DNA of 64,000 nt from Lachnoanaerobaculum gingivalis (lineage in GTDB: Bacteria; Bacillota; Clostridia; Lachnospirales; Lachnospiraceae), in the NCBI RefSeq assembly GCF_003862475.1, contig NZ_RRCO01000002.1, forward strand, positions 496,001-560,000, read 5' to 3'. The position numbers were made by a program, and so were the translations under genes. The notes under the pieces were generated by a model, which did no database searches, was not told the origin of the DNA, and was given only the letters and a program-made list of their open reading frames with translations. Below, piece by piece: positions 1 to 8,237 of the stretch (position 1 is the stretch's first letter; each line of letters starts with the position of its first letter).

Positions 1-478
1 GTGCCACATCTTCAATTATCTTTAAAACACTTGGAATCGGGGCATGCTTAAGTAAAACCTGATCTCTCATGTTATGTCTTTCAACTACTTTTATGACATC
101 GGGGATACAATCCCCAATGCGATCAAGATTTAAAATACAACGTCCCTTAAAATGCTCTAATATATCGTCAAAAGAATTTATTCCCCATTGTGTAGGATTA
201 AAATCAACATTGATAAGGCGAAGTTTTTTTATCTCTTCACTGTCCAGTTTTGTAAGATCAATGTTTTTATTAAGTTGATACGGTTCTTTACCTGTATGAA
301 AAATAAATATTTTACCATCAGTACTTTTAAAAAGATCCATCTCTAAAATTGAAGCACCGCCTTTTAGAGCGATATCAAATGCAGGTATTGTATTACAAGG
401 AATATTGGAACCTGCCGCTCCACGATGAGCCACAATCTGTACATTATCATTATTGTATAAATGAAGTGTATTTTTCAT
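1..478 (-). CDS. Glycerophosphodiester phosphodiesterase, N-terminal part (runs off the window edge)
   Basis: Only the first 159 codons are present; the gene continues past base 1. The start at 478 follows a GGAGG site. The N-terminus contains the GDPD signature: an AHRG motif at residues 17-20, then LEMDL further on, the usual acid pair for metal binding. The family hydrolyses glycerophosphodiesters to glycerol-3-phosphate and an alcohol. No signal peptide is visible, so it is probably cytoplasmic. It is the last visible gene of the minus-strand ABC importer operon, 25 bases after the metallo-beta-lactamase-fold gene, which suggests the importer brings in phosphodiester compounds. Family assignment is strong; substrate is inferred. 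Confidence 0.85.
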   Translation of the reverse strand, partial: MKNTLHLYNNDNVQIVAHRGAAGSNIPCNTIPAFDIALKGGASILEMDLFKSTDGKIFIFHTGKEPYQLNKNIDLTKLDSEEIKKLRLINVDFNPTQWGINSFDDILEHFKGRCILNLDRIGDCIPDVIKVVERHNMRDQVLLKHAPIPSVLKIIEDVA

Positions 479-503
479 TCTAACTTACCTCCGGCATTCC
501 AAT

Positions 504-1193
504 TTATACTATCTTCGGAACACGAAATCCTGCTTTAACAATATCATCTTCAATATCATCTCCTAAATGCATGCAATAAACACGTTGTCTTTCTTCATAC
601 GGAATAATCTCACATAATTTCTTAAGAGAAAAATGTGATGTACTGTCTGTATCTAGGAATGTACATTCTTGATACATAGTCTTTATTTCTCTTGATAGAA
701 AGGCGTTTAAAATATCAGACGGAACATTGCTTGTATCACCACTGTAGTATATCTTTTCTCCATTACATTCAAAAATAAATCCGCAACATAACATATCTGT
801 AGCATGGCTTTCTCTCTTCACATAAATAGATAATCCGTCCGCTTCGCATTCTTTGAAGTCTTTTGTGAAATTATATTTATCAGTGTGAACTCCACTTTGA
901 TCCAATATATTTACAATGGTATCTTCCTCAGCTGCCAATAATACTTTTTTATCAAGTACATTTTTACAAAAAGAAAGAAAAGATCCCAGACTACCGATAT
1001 GATCAGCATGAAGGTGTGTAAGCAGTACAACTATATTATCATAATCATATATTTCATTACGTGAAAACATAGCTCTAAAAGTACTCTCTCCACAGTCTAT
1101 TAAGTATAGACAGTTATCATGCTCAAAAAATGCACAATTACTTCCCAGTACCGGATAATATGCCGCTCCTATTCCGGTGAATTTTAATTCCAT
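504..1193 (-). CDS. Metallo-beta-lactamase-fold hydrolase (RNase Z / phosphodiesterase-like)
   Basis: A 229-residue protein with the zinc motif HLHADH at residues 60-65, preceded by LIDCGE and followed by a YYSGDTS segment that supplies the later metal ligands. It lacks a signal peptide. Length and motif order resemble the RNase Z / PhnP-like branch of the fold, whose members cleave phosphodiesters. It starts after AAGGAG and sits between a metallophosphoesterase gene and a GDPD gene in one operon, so a role in breaking down an imported phosphodiester is plausible. It could instead act on RNA; the exact substrate cannot be read from sequence. Confidence 0.8.
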   Translation of the reverse strand: MELKFTGIGAAYYPVLGSNCAFFEHDNCLYLIDCGESTFRAMFSRNEIYDYDNIVVLLTHLHADHIGSLGSFLSFCKNVLDKKVLLAAEEDTIVNILDQSGVHTDKYNFTKDFKECEADGLSIYVKRESHATDMLCCGFIFECNGEKIYYSGDTSNVPSDILNAFLSREIKTMYQECTFLDTDSTSHFSLKKLCEIIPYEERQRVYCMHLGDDIEDDIVKAGFRVPKIV

Positions 1194-1233
1194 TTTATCT
1201 CCTTATTTTCCTATAATAAAATTTTTATATAAA

Positions 1234-2205
1234 TCACCATAAGATTTCTCTATCTTGTATAGATGCACTCAAATCTTCATCACACCCCATATCCAACGGA
1301 CTTGGCTTTATAAACTCTCCCGATTTTCCTTTAATATAAGCCCCTTTACTATTTAATTCTACTATTGCATACAACGGGCTCTTATATGGAAATGTATATT
1401 GAAGATTTGGAAAAGCCTCTTCTATTTCATCTGAAAATCTATGTTTTGCAAACTTTGTTCCGATCCAATGATTTGACATACTGTTTAGAGTATAGTAATA
1501 CACTCCTTTATCACATTCCAATCTATCTACATGTGTATGTCCGTTTATACAAAGTCTAACTTTTTTACCGCTTCTATTTGCCTTTATGAATAAATTTGAA
1601 AGTTCATCAGCATTTTTTATACCTCTGGGGCCTTCATTTAGAGGTTGATGTGAAAATATTATTTTAGGCATATCAGATTCCAACAGTTCTTTTTCAATCC
1701 ATTCCATTTGTTCAGAATCAATATATGGTAAATCATCAGAATCAAAATAATCCCCATAATAATAATCTTTAAGTTCTCCGGTCTTCGTTTTAAAATTATT
1801 ACCATCAAGCACTAAGAATTTCCAACCTTTACATATGAAAGAGTAATATCTCTTATCCATTCCATAGAGCTTCATCGCCTGTTCCTTTGAGCAAAAATCA
1901 AACTCATGATTTCCAAGTACATGATAATGTGGTTTGTAAAATTTATTAAATTTCTCCAAGAGTTCAATTTTCGGTACATCAACCGGTACTCTCATCGCAT
2001 TTTTAAGATTTATAGGCATATTCTTTTCTGAACATAGGCATTTACTTGTATCCTCCGGGTAACAAAAATCTCCCAGTTGAATGATAAAGTCAACATCTTC
2101 TTTCTTCATTTGTTCTATGAATGTATCCAGTCGTATTCTTCCATCATGCATAATATCCAGATGTAAATCAGTAAAAATCCCAAATTTCACATTACTATAA
2201 TGCAT
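1234..2205 (-). CDS. Metallophosphoesterase (calcineurin-like)
   Basis: A 323-residue protein with the calcineurin-like metal motifs in order: FTDLHLD near residue 12, GDFC near 45, GNHEF near 97, SHQP near 185, and GHTH near 222. These form the dinuclear metal site of the family, which hydrolyses phosphomono- or phosphodiesters. No signal peptide is seen. The gene begins 24 bases after the permease gene ends, on the same strand, and leads into two further phosphoesterase-type genes. It is probably cytoplasmic and acts on the product taken up by the importer, but the substrate is inferred only from context. Confidence 0.85.
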   Translation of the reverse strand: MHYSNVKFGIFTDLHLDIMHDGRIRLDTFIEQMKKEDVDFIIQLGDFCYPEDTSKCLCSEKNMPINLKNAMRVPVDVPKIELLEKFNKFYKPHYHVLGNHEFDFCSKEQAMKLYGMDKRYYSFICKGWKFLVLDGNNFKTKTGELKDYYYGDYFDSDDLPYIDSEQMEWIEKELLESDMPKIIFSHQPLNEGPRGIKNADELSNLFIKANRSGKKVRLCINGHTHVDRLECDKGVYYYTLNSMSNHWIGTKFAKHRFSDEIEEAFPNLQYTFPYKSPLYAIVELNSKGAYIKGKSGEFIKPSPLDMGCDEDLSASIQDREILW

Positions 2206-2229
2206 TTTGCCACCTCAATTATTATTAAA

Positions 2230-3090
2230 TTAACCCTTAACACCACCTGATGTCACCCCCGCCACAATTTTATCGGAAAGGAATAGGTATATAATTACAG
2301 TTGGCATAAATACAATTACTACAGATGCAAACATTCCGGCCCAATCACCTGATTGCATCATTGATTGTACAGTCTGATAAAGACCTACACCTACAGGGCG
2401 AAGTTCAGATTTATTGGCAAAAATCAATGCCATAAAATATTCATTCCATCTGCTTATAAAGTTAAAAATTGTTACTGTCATAATAGCAGGTTGTGCCAAC
2501 GGAAACATGATTCTCCAAAAGCATTGTATCGGACCACATCCGTCTATTGCCGCCGCTTCTTCATACACATCAGATATCCCCTGGAAAAATGCCATTAGAA
2601 AGAAAGTTGTGTATGGTACTGAAGTTGCCGTATATATAAAGATCAAAGTCAAATGTGTTCCACTCAATTTTAATGTACTGACAATTGAAAATAGCGGCAT
2701 AACAATCATAATACCGGGAATTCCAAGAGCTGTAATAATACTCTTTTTAATCAAACCGTTAAATTTAAACTTAAATCTGGTAAGGCAATATGCTGCAGGT
2801 GCGCTCACTATAATAGTGAGAAAACATGAAGGTACTGTATAAATCACTGAATTTAAAAGATTCATCAATGCCTTATTTCTAAAGAAAGCTTTAGTATAAT
2901 TTTCAAAATGTAATCCTGTAGATAATACATTACCCGTAAATACCTCTTTTGTTGATGACAGTGAAGCTGCAATAATCCAGCCAATCATAAATATTGTAAA
3001 AAATGCCCAAATAATTCCAATAATGTAACTAGGTAATAAAGTAACTTCTTTTCTCCATCTGAAATCGGACTTTCTTTTATTGTTCTTCAT
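2230..3090 (-). CDS. ABC importer permease, MalG/UgpE type
   Basis: An integral membrane protein of about 286 residues with six predicted membrane segments and the inner-membrane component loop EEAAAIDGCGPIQCFWRI, which docks on the ATPase. This places it in the CUT1 sugar / glycerol-phosphate permease family. I chose the ATG at 3090, which follows AGGAGGTGAAGTG; a GTG one codon earlier is also in frame. It lies 11 bases after the partner permease gene. No ATPase gene is in the operon, so it probably shares a multitask ATPase (MsmX/UgpC type) encoded elsewhere. Confidence 0.9.
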   Translation of the reverse strand: MKNNKRKSDFRWRKEVTLLPSYIIGIIWAFFTIFMIGWIIAASLSSTKEVFTGNVLSTGLHFENYTKAFFRNKALMNLLNSVIYTVPSCFLTIIVSAPAAYCLTRFKFKFNGLIKKSIITALGIPGIMIVMPLFSIVSTLKLSGTHLTLIFIYTATSVPYTTFFLMAFFQGISDVYEEAAAIDGCGPIQCFWRIMFPLAQPAIMTVTIFNFISRWNEYFMALIFANKSELRPVGVGLYQTVQSMMQSGDWAGMFASVVIVFMPTVIIYLFLSDKIVAGVTSGGVKG

Positions 3091-3101
3091 CACTTCACCT
3101 C

Positions 3102-3995
3102 CTACATCTCATAGTTATCATCTTTAATTGCATGATTTAGAATCATTGACACAATAACTACGATAACTGTCATTAGCACTGCCGCAGCGGCGGCCATTCC
3201 TGCATTTACCGACTCTGAGGCTACTTCCGTTCCAAACAAAGTCTGATATGTAAATAGCATAGGTGTATATGTATTTACACCTGAGAAAACTTGTGATAAG
3301 GCAAAAAATCCCATAGTTCTTGTTGTCCACAATACTATTGCAGTCCTCAAAACACCTTTTGTCAAAGGGAAAATAATATGTCTAAAGCGTTGAAATCCTG
3401 TGATTCCCTCTAATGATGCCGCTTCAAAGTAATCTTGTGGTATCTTTTCAATTCCTGCTATGAACATCATCATAAAGTATCCTACATTACCGAATACATT
3501 TGCAATACACATTGAGAAAAACATATGATCTGAATTTAGCCATTGATAATCTGCTAAAGCTTTTAATCCAAGTCTTGCAAACATAGTTGTAAGAAGTCCA
3601 AATCTGCTATTGTATACGTAAAGTAACCACATATAACCTACTGCAATAGCTGCAATTACATTTGGAAGGTAAACTATAGTTCTAAAAAACTTTTTGAATC
3701 GAATATCCTTTGTGAAAGCCAGTGCAAACAACATAGATAAAACCATTGTAGCAATACCGTTGTAAATCCATATTTTTAGAATATTTACCATGGATCTAAC
3801 AAATAAAGGTGTTTTAAATAACTTAAAAAAATTTCCAAAACCGACAAATTTCCAGTCCATTAGCGGAGTAGTTACACTCTTTACCTTAAACAAACTCATG
3901 GCAATAGTTCTTAATGTCGGATATAAAAATATAACTACCATAAGTACTACAGCCGGTAGCATAAACGTAATAATCGACCTTTTCGTCTGTTTCAT
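3102..3995 (-). CDS. ABC importer permease, MalF/UgpA type
   Basis: A 297-residue membrane protein with a start-proximal hydrophobic segment, several further membrane spans, and the EAAxLEGITGFQRFRHIIFP loop typical of CUT1 permeases. It forms the second half of the membrane channel with the downstream MalG-type permease. The start follows AAGGAGGA. It is separated from the upstream binding-protein gene by a 75-base gap that contains a terminator-like hairpin, a common way to make more binding protein than permease. Confidence 0.9.
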   Translation of the reverse strand: MKQTKRSIITFMLPAVVLMVVIFLYPTLRTIAMSLFKVKSVTTPLMDWKFVGFGNFFKLFKTPLFVRSMVNILKIWIYNGIATMVLSMLFALAFTKDIRFKKFFRTIVYLPNVIAAIAVGYMWLLYVYNSRFGLLTTMFARLGLKALADYQWLNSDHMFFSMCIANVFGNVGYFMMMFIAGIEKIPQDYFEAASLEGITGFQRFRHIIFPLTKGVLRTAIVLWTTRTMGFFALSQVFSGVNTYTPMLFTYQTLFGTEVASESVNAGMAAAAAVLMTVIVVIVSMILNHAIKDDNYEM

Positions 3996-4010
3996 AAAAT
4001 CCTCCTTATG

Positions 4011-4043
4011 AAAAAATGTAAAGGCAAGATGCCTTTACATTTT
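4011..4043 (-). terminator. Intercistronic hairpin between binding protein and permeases
   Basis: Perfect 10-bp stem (ATGTAAAGGC at 4016-4025 with GCCTTTACAT at 4031-4040) and a five-base loop. On the minus strand the stem is followed by a run of Ts. It sits between the binding-protein and permease genes, so it probably acts as a partial terminator or mRNA-stabilising hairpin. Confidence 0.7.
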
Positions 4044-4069
4044 AGCAATGATTTTATCACTGATATATA

Positions 4070-5395
4070 CTAGAACTTAGATGCCATTTCAACAAATTCT
4101 TCTGCGGTGATACTTCCACCCATCAGCTTTAAACAAGCATCTGCAATAATCTGCTTACTGTTACCATTTAAGATAAGCGCCGTCTGTGACGGATATCTGT
4201 TTGTATACTTTGACATAACCTGTTGTGCATCTTTTAAACTATCCGGCCATACACCGTCAACACCGACAGGAATAGCATTTGCCATATCAGAAAACTTCTG
4301 ATCGAATGCTGTAGTTACATAAACTCCAAAAGCTGCTGCCGCCTTAGCTTCTTCCTCTGTTGCATCCTTATTAATTGCTATTCCATAGCTGCTGTAGCAT
4401 CCTGATGTCTGATCATCAACTCCGCCTTCCACAGTTGGAAATGCGAAAGAACCCCATTTGAAATCATCCGGTGTTGACTCTTTTACTTCGTTAGGAAGCC
4501 ATGTTCCATTGATGTACATTGCTATTTTTTCATTTATAACCATACTTTGCTGTGCATTCGGATATGTATTGGTTTCTATAACCGGATCAAAGTATCCCTT
4601 CTTTGCCATATCCTCAATAGCTTTAGCCGCCTCTAACACCTTCGGATTACTCCATGCTGACGGATCATTGCTCAATTTTGTGACCTCATCATTACCCATT
4701 AAGCGGCTCATATAATATCCAACCCAGCTTGTAGCATAATTGCTGTCTGTAGTAACCGGAGTATATCCTTTTGCTTTGATTTTTTCGCAAGCATCCATAA
4801 ATTCTGTCCAGGTTTCAGGATATTTTGTTATCCCGCAATCATCAAATATGTTTTTATTGCAAAAAATCATAAATGCCTGCGGTGCGTAAGGAAAATATGA
4901 ATACTTTCCATCAAAAAGCTTAGCAGACAACCCCGACATACTTGGCATAATTTTATCAACATATTTCTCTCCACCGGTTGATTCGTATGACTCTTCAAAA
5001 TATGGTGTAAGATCCAATGTCAATTCTGACCACATTGATTTAATATTATCAGCATTAGCATCCATCATTGTAACCTTTGTTCCTGCTGATACTGCTGAGC
5101 CAACCAGGTTTCTGTTATCACGACCGTTAAATGTAAAATTAATTTTGACACCCGGATTAGCCTTCATAAATTCATCTGCTGCTTCCCTTAATGCATCTGC
5201 CTGAGCTTCAGTTTCACTCCAACTTGACCAATACTCAATGTCTGCACTTAGATTTGCATCACCACTCTTTGCATTATCTGCAACGGATTCTGCAGACTTT
5301 GTAGTCTCCTCTGCAGGCTTAGATGATCCACCACCACAAGCTACCAGTGACATTCCCATTGCTACCGATAATGCAGCTGCCAACACTTTTCTCAT
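4070..5395 (-). CDS. ABC importer substrate-binding lipoprotein, family 1
   Basis: A 441-residue extracellular solute-binding protein. The N-terminus is a lipoprotein signal with lipobox LVACG near residues 17-21, followed by a low-complexity Ser/Glu/Thr linker. The mature part shows the family-1 pattern: IEYWSSWSE at the start, KPWGFVY-like hinge segments replaced by ISYFPY, and NGTWLP late in the protein. It captures the ligand outside the membrane for the two permeases downstream. It starts after AGGAGG, under the promoter at 5439-5467. Sugars or glycerol-phosphate esters are possible ligands; the three phosphoesterase genes downstream favour the latter. Confidence 0.88.
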   Translation of the reverse strand: MRKVLAAALSVAMGMSLVACGGGSSKPAEETTKSAESVADNAKSGDANLSADIEYWSSWSETEAQADALREAADEFMKANPGVKINFTFNGRDNRNLVGSAVSAGTKVTMMDANADNIKSMWSELTLDLTPYFEESYESTGGEKYVDKIMPSMSGLSAKLFDGKYSYFPYAPQAFMIFCNKNIFDDCGITKYPETWTEFMDACEKIKAKGYTPVTTDSNYATSWVGYYMSRLMGNDEVTKLSNDPSAWSNPKVLEAAKAIEDMAKKGYFDPVIETNTYPNAQQSMVINEKIAMYINGTWLPNEVKESTPDDFKWGSFAFPTVEGGVDDQTSGCYSSYGIAINKDATEEEAKAAAAFGVYVTTAFDQKFSDMANAIPVGVDGVWPDSLKDAQQVMSKYTNRYPSQTALILNGNSKQIIADACLKLMGGSITAEEFVEMASKF

Positions 5396-5438
5396 AATTT
5401 TCCTCCTATAAAATCAAGGTTCTCTTTTTAGTAATTTT

Positions 5439-5467
5439 ATTATAACGTTTAAATTGAAACGTGTCAA
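5439..5467 (-). promoter_or_regulatory. Consensus promoter with embedded operator for the importer operon
   Basis: On the minus strand: -35 TTGACA (5467-5462), 17-base spacer, -10 TATAAT (5444-5439). The spacer contains a palindrome, ACGTTT-N6-AAACGT (5445-5462), occupying it almost exactly. A bound dimer would block RNA polymerase, so the operon is probably repressed by a LacI- or GntR-type regulator not encoded in the window. Confidence 0.75.
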
Positions 5468-5572
5468 TATTTTTTTTACTTCTATAAAAACATTATAATA
5501 TTCACTTATGCGTCCTTAATAAGCTTATTAATCTACAGCTATAAAACCAACACTTCATTCGAATATAATGCA

Positions 5573-5603
5573 AATAAAAAAAGCCCCGGTTTGAGGCTTT
5601 TAA
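5573..5603 (-). terminator. Rho-independent terminator after the GH2 gene
   Basis: AAAAGCC and GGCTTTT arms around a short loop, followed on the minus strand by a T-rich tract. It lies about 40 bases after the GH2 stop codon. Confidence 0.75.
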
Positions 5604-5643
5604 ATGGATTATCTTTTAAATAATCATAATTTTACTTAATATC

Positions 5644-7932
5644 TTATTTCTTAATTTCCTGCAAATTCTTATTTATAAGTGCAAGCACCTTTTCAGGATC
5701 CGCCTTATCAGAGCTGAAGAATGAAGACATTTCTTCTACAAGCATGCCACCCATTATTCCAAGCATACTCTTTTTAACCTTCATTGAGCCGAATTGATTT
5801 ACAATAGATACTAATATATCTCCCGCTTTATCATTTCTGATTACATCTTCCACTGTATCTTTTATACTGAAGTATTCAGGATTAAACTCAAGCTTTTTTA
5901 CATCAAAACTTTCCTTGTCTATATCATCAAACCGGTTCTTAACGCCGCTCTCTTCTTCTTCATCCGTAGGTCTTATATATCCGGCAAAAGGTTTCTCTTC
6001 TCTGATAAATGTGGTTCTGTCAGCTATTTCCTCATCATCACTTATGCCTACAGCCTTTATATAATTTGCTCCCATATCAAGACTTACATTCTCAAATATA
6101 AAAATCTTTCCACCTTTCTTTTCGCCAAGGTCCGTACCGTTTACAAACAACTTTACCTTTTCCATATTTGAATAGATTTTTATATTTATCTTTTCGTCAC
6201 TTCTGATTGCAAATCTCTTACTTGCGATGTGAACAAATTCCTCATCTGACCAATATGCCTTATATACATAGAAAGCGTCTTTCTTTATTTTTCTGTCTAT
6301 CGTTACAAGACCTTTGTTGTTTCTACCCTTAACACCGCCTTCATCTCTCATATCACAGCCAAAGTCAAACATATTCCAAACATATGAGCCCCATATCTCA
6401 GGTCTTTCAGCAAGAAGTTTTGCCATATGCTCATGATACTCAGCCTGATACTCCTCTGTATAATCCTTGCAGGCAGGTGTATTTGAATGCCAACTTATAA
6501 TACCCTCACAACCATACTCTGAAAGTCCTACAGCTCTGTTTGGATGCATGGCTCTAAACTTATCAAACCATACTTCGTTATCTGTATACTGTCCGCCATA
6601 CCATCCAAAGTATAGATTGTATGCAAGTATATCTGTGATCTGATTGTGATCAGAATCCATAGGAAGCATTGACACCTGAGCCATTGTTGTAAGTCTTGTT
6701 TTATCAATACTCTTTACAAGCTCATCCAGCTCTCTTAAATTATCTGTAAGTCCCGGAATATCTCCCGCAATCGTTATTTCGTTTGAAATTCCCCAAAAGC
6801 ATATACTGCTATGATTATAGTTTTGATAAATAAGCTCTTTCATCTGCTCCATAGCATTCTCATGTGCTTTTGGATTCTTATTCATTCTCGATATAAAAGG
6901 AATCTCAGCCCATACTACAAGTCCATATCTGTCACAAAGCTCATAGAAATAATCATCCTGCTGATAATGTGCCAGCCTTACACTGTTGGCACCTACGTCC
7001 ATTATCAAGTCATAATCGTCAAAATGGTCAAGCTCTGCAAGTGCATTACCCTTTCCAAGCCTGTCCTGATGTCTGCTCACACCTCTAAGAGGTAGGCTCT
7101 TTCCATTTAAGAAAAATCCCTTGTCCGGGTCTATATAATATTCTCTGATACCATGATTTACCTCTACATTGTCAAGTACTTCATTATGTCTTACAAGCTT
7201 TACACTCAATTTATATAAGAATGGATCTTTTACACCGTTCCAAAGATGGGCATCATCTATTTTCAGGCTCAGCTTTGTTATCTTCTTTGCAGGTGCAACA
7301 ACAAAACCTACATCCTCATAGCTGTCACCATCTTTTACTTCAACCATTACCATGTCTGATTCGTTTGGATCTTTTACATAGGCGGTAATGTCAATTATTG
7401 CATCTTCTCCTTCAATCTTAGAAGTAACAGCAACACCACTGCCAGCATAATACTCTATATCAAATCTTGTCTTAGGCACCGATATAAGACTTACATTTCT
7501 GTATATACCGCCATAGAATGTAAAATCAGCCATCTGAGGATATACATCGGAATGATTGGCATTATCCACTTCTACAGCCAGCATAAGAGCGTCTTTTTTC
7601 TCAAAAAATCTTGTGATATTAACTCTGAATCTTGAGTATCCGCCTCTATGCTCCTGTACAAACTCACCGTCAATATATACTCTTGCTATAGAATTTACGC
7701 CTTCAAAATTTAAGATAAAATCACTCTCAGGTGATACAAGCGGTCTGATAAGCTTCTTTACATATACTGCTTTACCTTTATAATAGTCATTTCCGCCGTC
7801 CTGACCGTCAAAACCGTTATAGGTATGGGGAACATTGATCATATCAAAGCTCTCATCTATTATAAGTTTGTCGGTGACTTCAATATTCTTTTTGAAAAGC
7901 CAGTCCTTATTTAAATCATCTATGACTCTCAT
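5644..7932 (-). CDS. Glycoside hydrolase family 2 (beta-galactosidase/beta-glucuronidase-like)
   Basis: A 762-residue cytoplasmic enzyme without signal peptide. It has the GH2 order: sugar-binding jelly-roll (to about residue 150), immunoglobulin-like domain (about 160-260), then the TIM barrel beginning at NGKSLPLRGVSRHQD (276-290). The acid/base is E385 in GISNE and the nucleophile is E472 in LSEYG. It removes a terminal beta-linked sugar; which sugar is not certain. About 100 residues after the barrel-associated beta domain (roughly 660-762) are charged and helical, and do not look like a standard GH2 ending. RBS is AGGAGGG. It is a single-gene unit divergent from prs. Confidence 0.9.
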   Translation of the reverse strand: MRVIDDLNKDWLFKKNIEVTDKLIIDESFDMINVPHTYNGFDGQDGGNDYYKGKAVYVKKLIRPLVSPESDFILNFEGVNSIARVYIDGEFVQEHRGGYSRFRVNITRFFEKKDALMLAVEVDNANHSDVYPQMADFTFYGGIYRNVSLISVPKTRFDIEYYAGSGVAVTSKIEGEDAIIDITAYVKDPNESDMVMVEVKDGDSYEDVGFVVAPAKKITKLSLKIDDAHLWNGVKDPFLYKLSVKLVRHNEVLDNVEVNHGIREYYIDPDKGFFLNGKSLPLRGVSRHQDRLGKGNALAELDHFDDYDLIMDVGANSVRLAHYQQDDYFYELCDRYGLVVWAEIPFISRMNKNPKAHENAMEQMKELIYQNYNHSSICFWGISNEITIAGDIPGLTDNLRELDELVKSIDKTRLTTMAQVSMLPMDSDHNQITDILAYNLYFGWYGGQYTDNEVWFDKFRAMHPNRAVGLSEYGCEGIISWHSNTPACKDYTEEYQAEYHEHMAKLLAERPEIWGSYVWNMFDFGCDMRDEGGVKGRNNKGLVTIDRKIKKDAFYVYKAYWSDEEFVHIASKRFAIRSDEKINIKIYSNMEKVKLFVNGTDLGEKKGGKIFIFENVSLDMGANYIKAVGISDDEEIADRTTFIREEKPFAGYIRPTDEEEESGVKNRFDDIDKESFDVKKLEFNPEYFSIKDTVEDVIRNDKAGDILVSIVNQFGSMKVKKSMLGIMGGMLVEEMSSFFSSDKADPEKVLALINKNLQEIKK

Positions 7933-8237
7933 ATATTTCCCTCCTAATTATAGTATCATTATTTTATAGATGAATTATAACAAGAAAATTCATTAAAAAA
8001 TACTGTCTTTCAGCAAGAAATCAATCTTTCAATTTTTGAAATAAATTGTATACATAACATTGTTAGTTTTTAAACAATTTCTATTTAAAAATCAAATTTT
8101 TATAGTCAAGAGATTGAAAGTTATATTGTTGACTTCATATTTTTAATAGTGTATAGTATCTTCGTAAATGAATAATAATATTTGTAATAGTTTATTTTTT
8201 ATAACTCTTACAAATCTTAAGTACCTAGGAGAAAGAA
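7933..8237. other. Divergent intergenic region, GH2 / prs
   Basis: A 305-base AT-rich region with no gene. It holds the prs promoter (8129-8157) and a weak minus-strand -10 (TATAAT at 7979-7974) for the GH2 gene without a good -35 box. No riboswitch-like structure is evident. Confidence 0.6.
8129..8157 (+). promoter_or_regulatory. Promoter of prs
   Basis: TTGACT (8129-8134), 17-base spacer, TATAGT (8152-8157), about 80 bases before the prs start codon. It closely matches the housekeeping sigma consensus. Confidence 0.65.

Noticed and set aside
69-278. 69-codon plus-strand frame at the window start
   Set aside because: It is antisense to the clear GDPD gene, and has no RBS.
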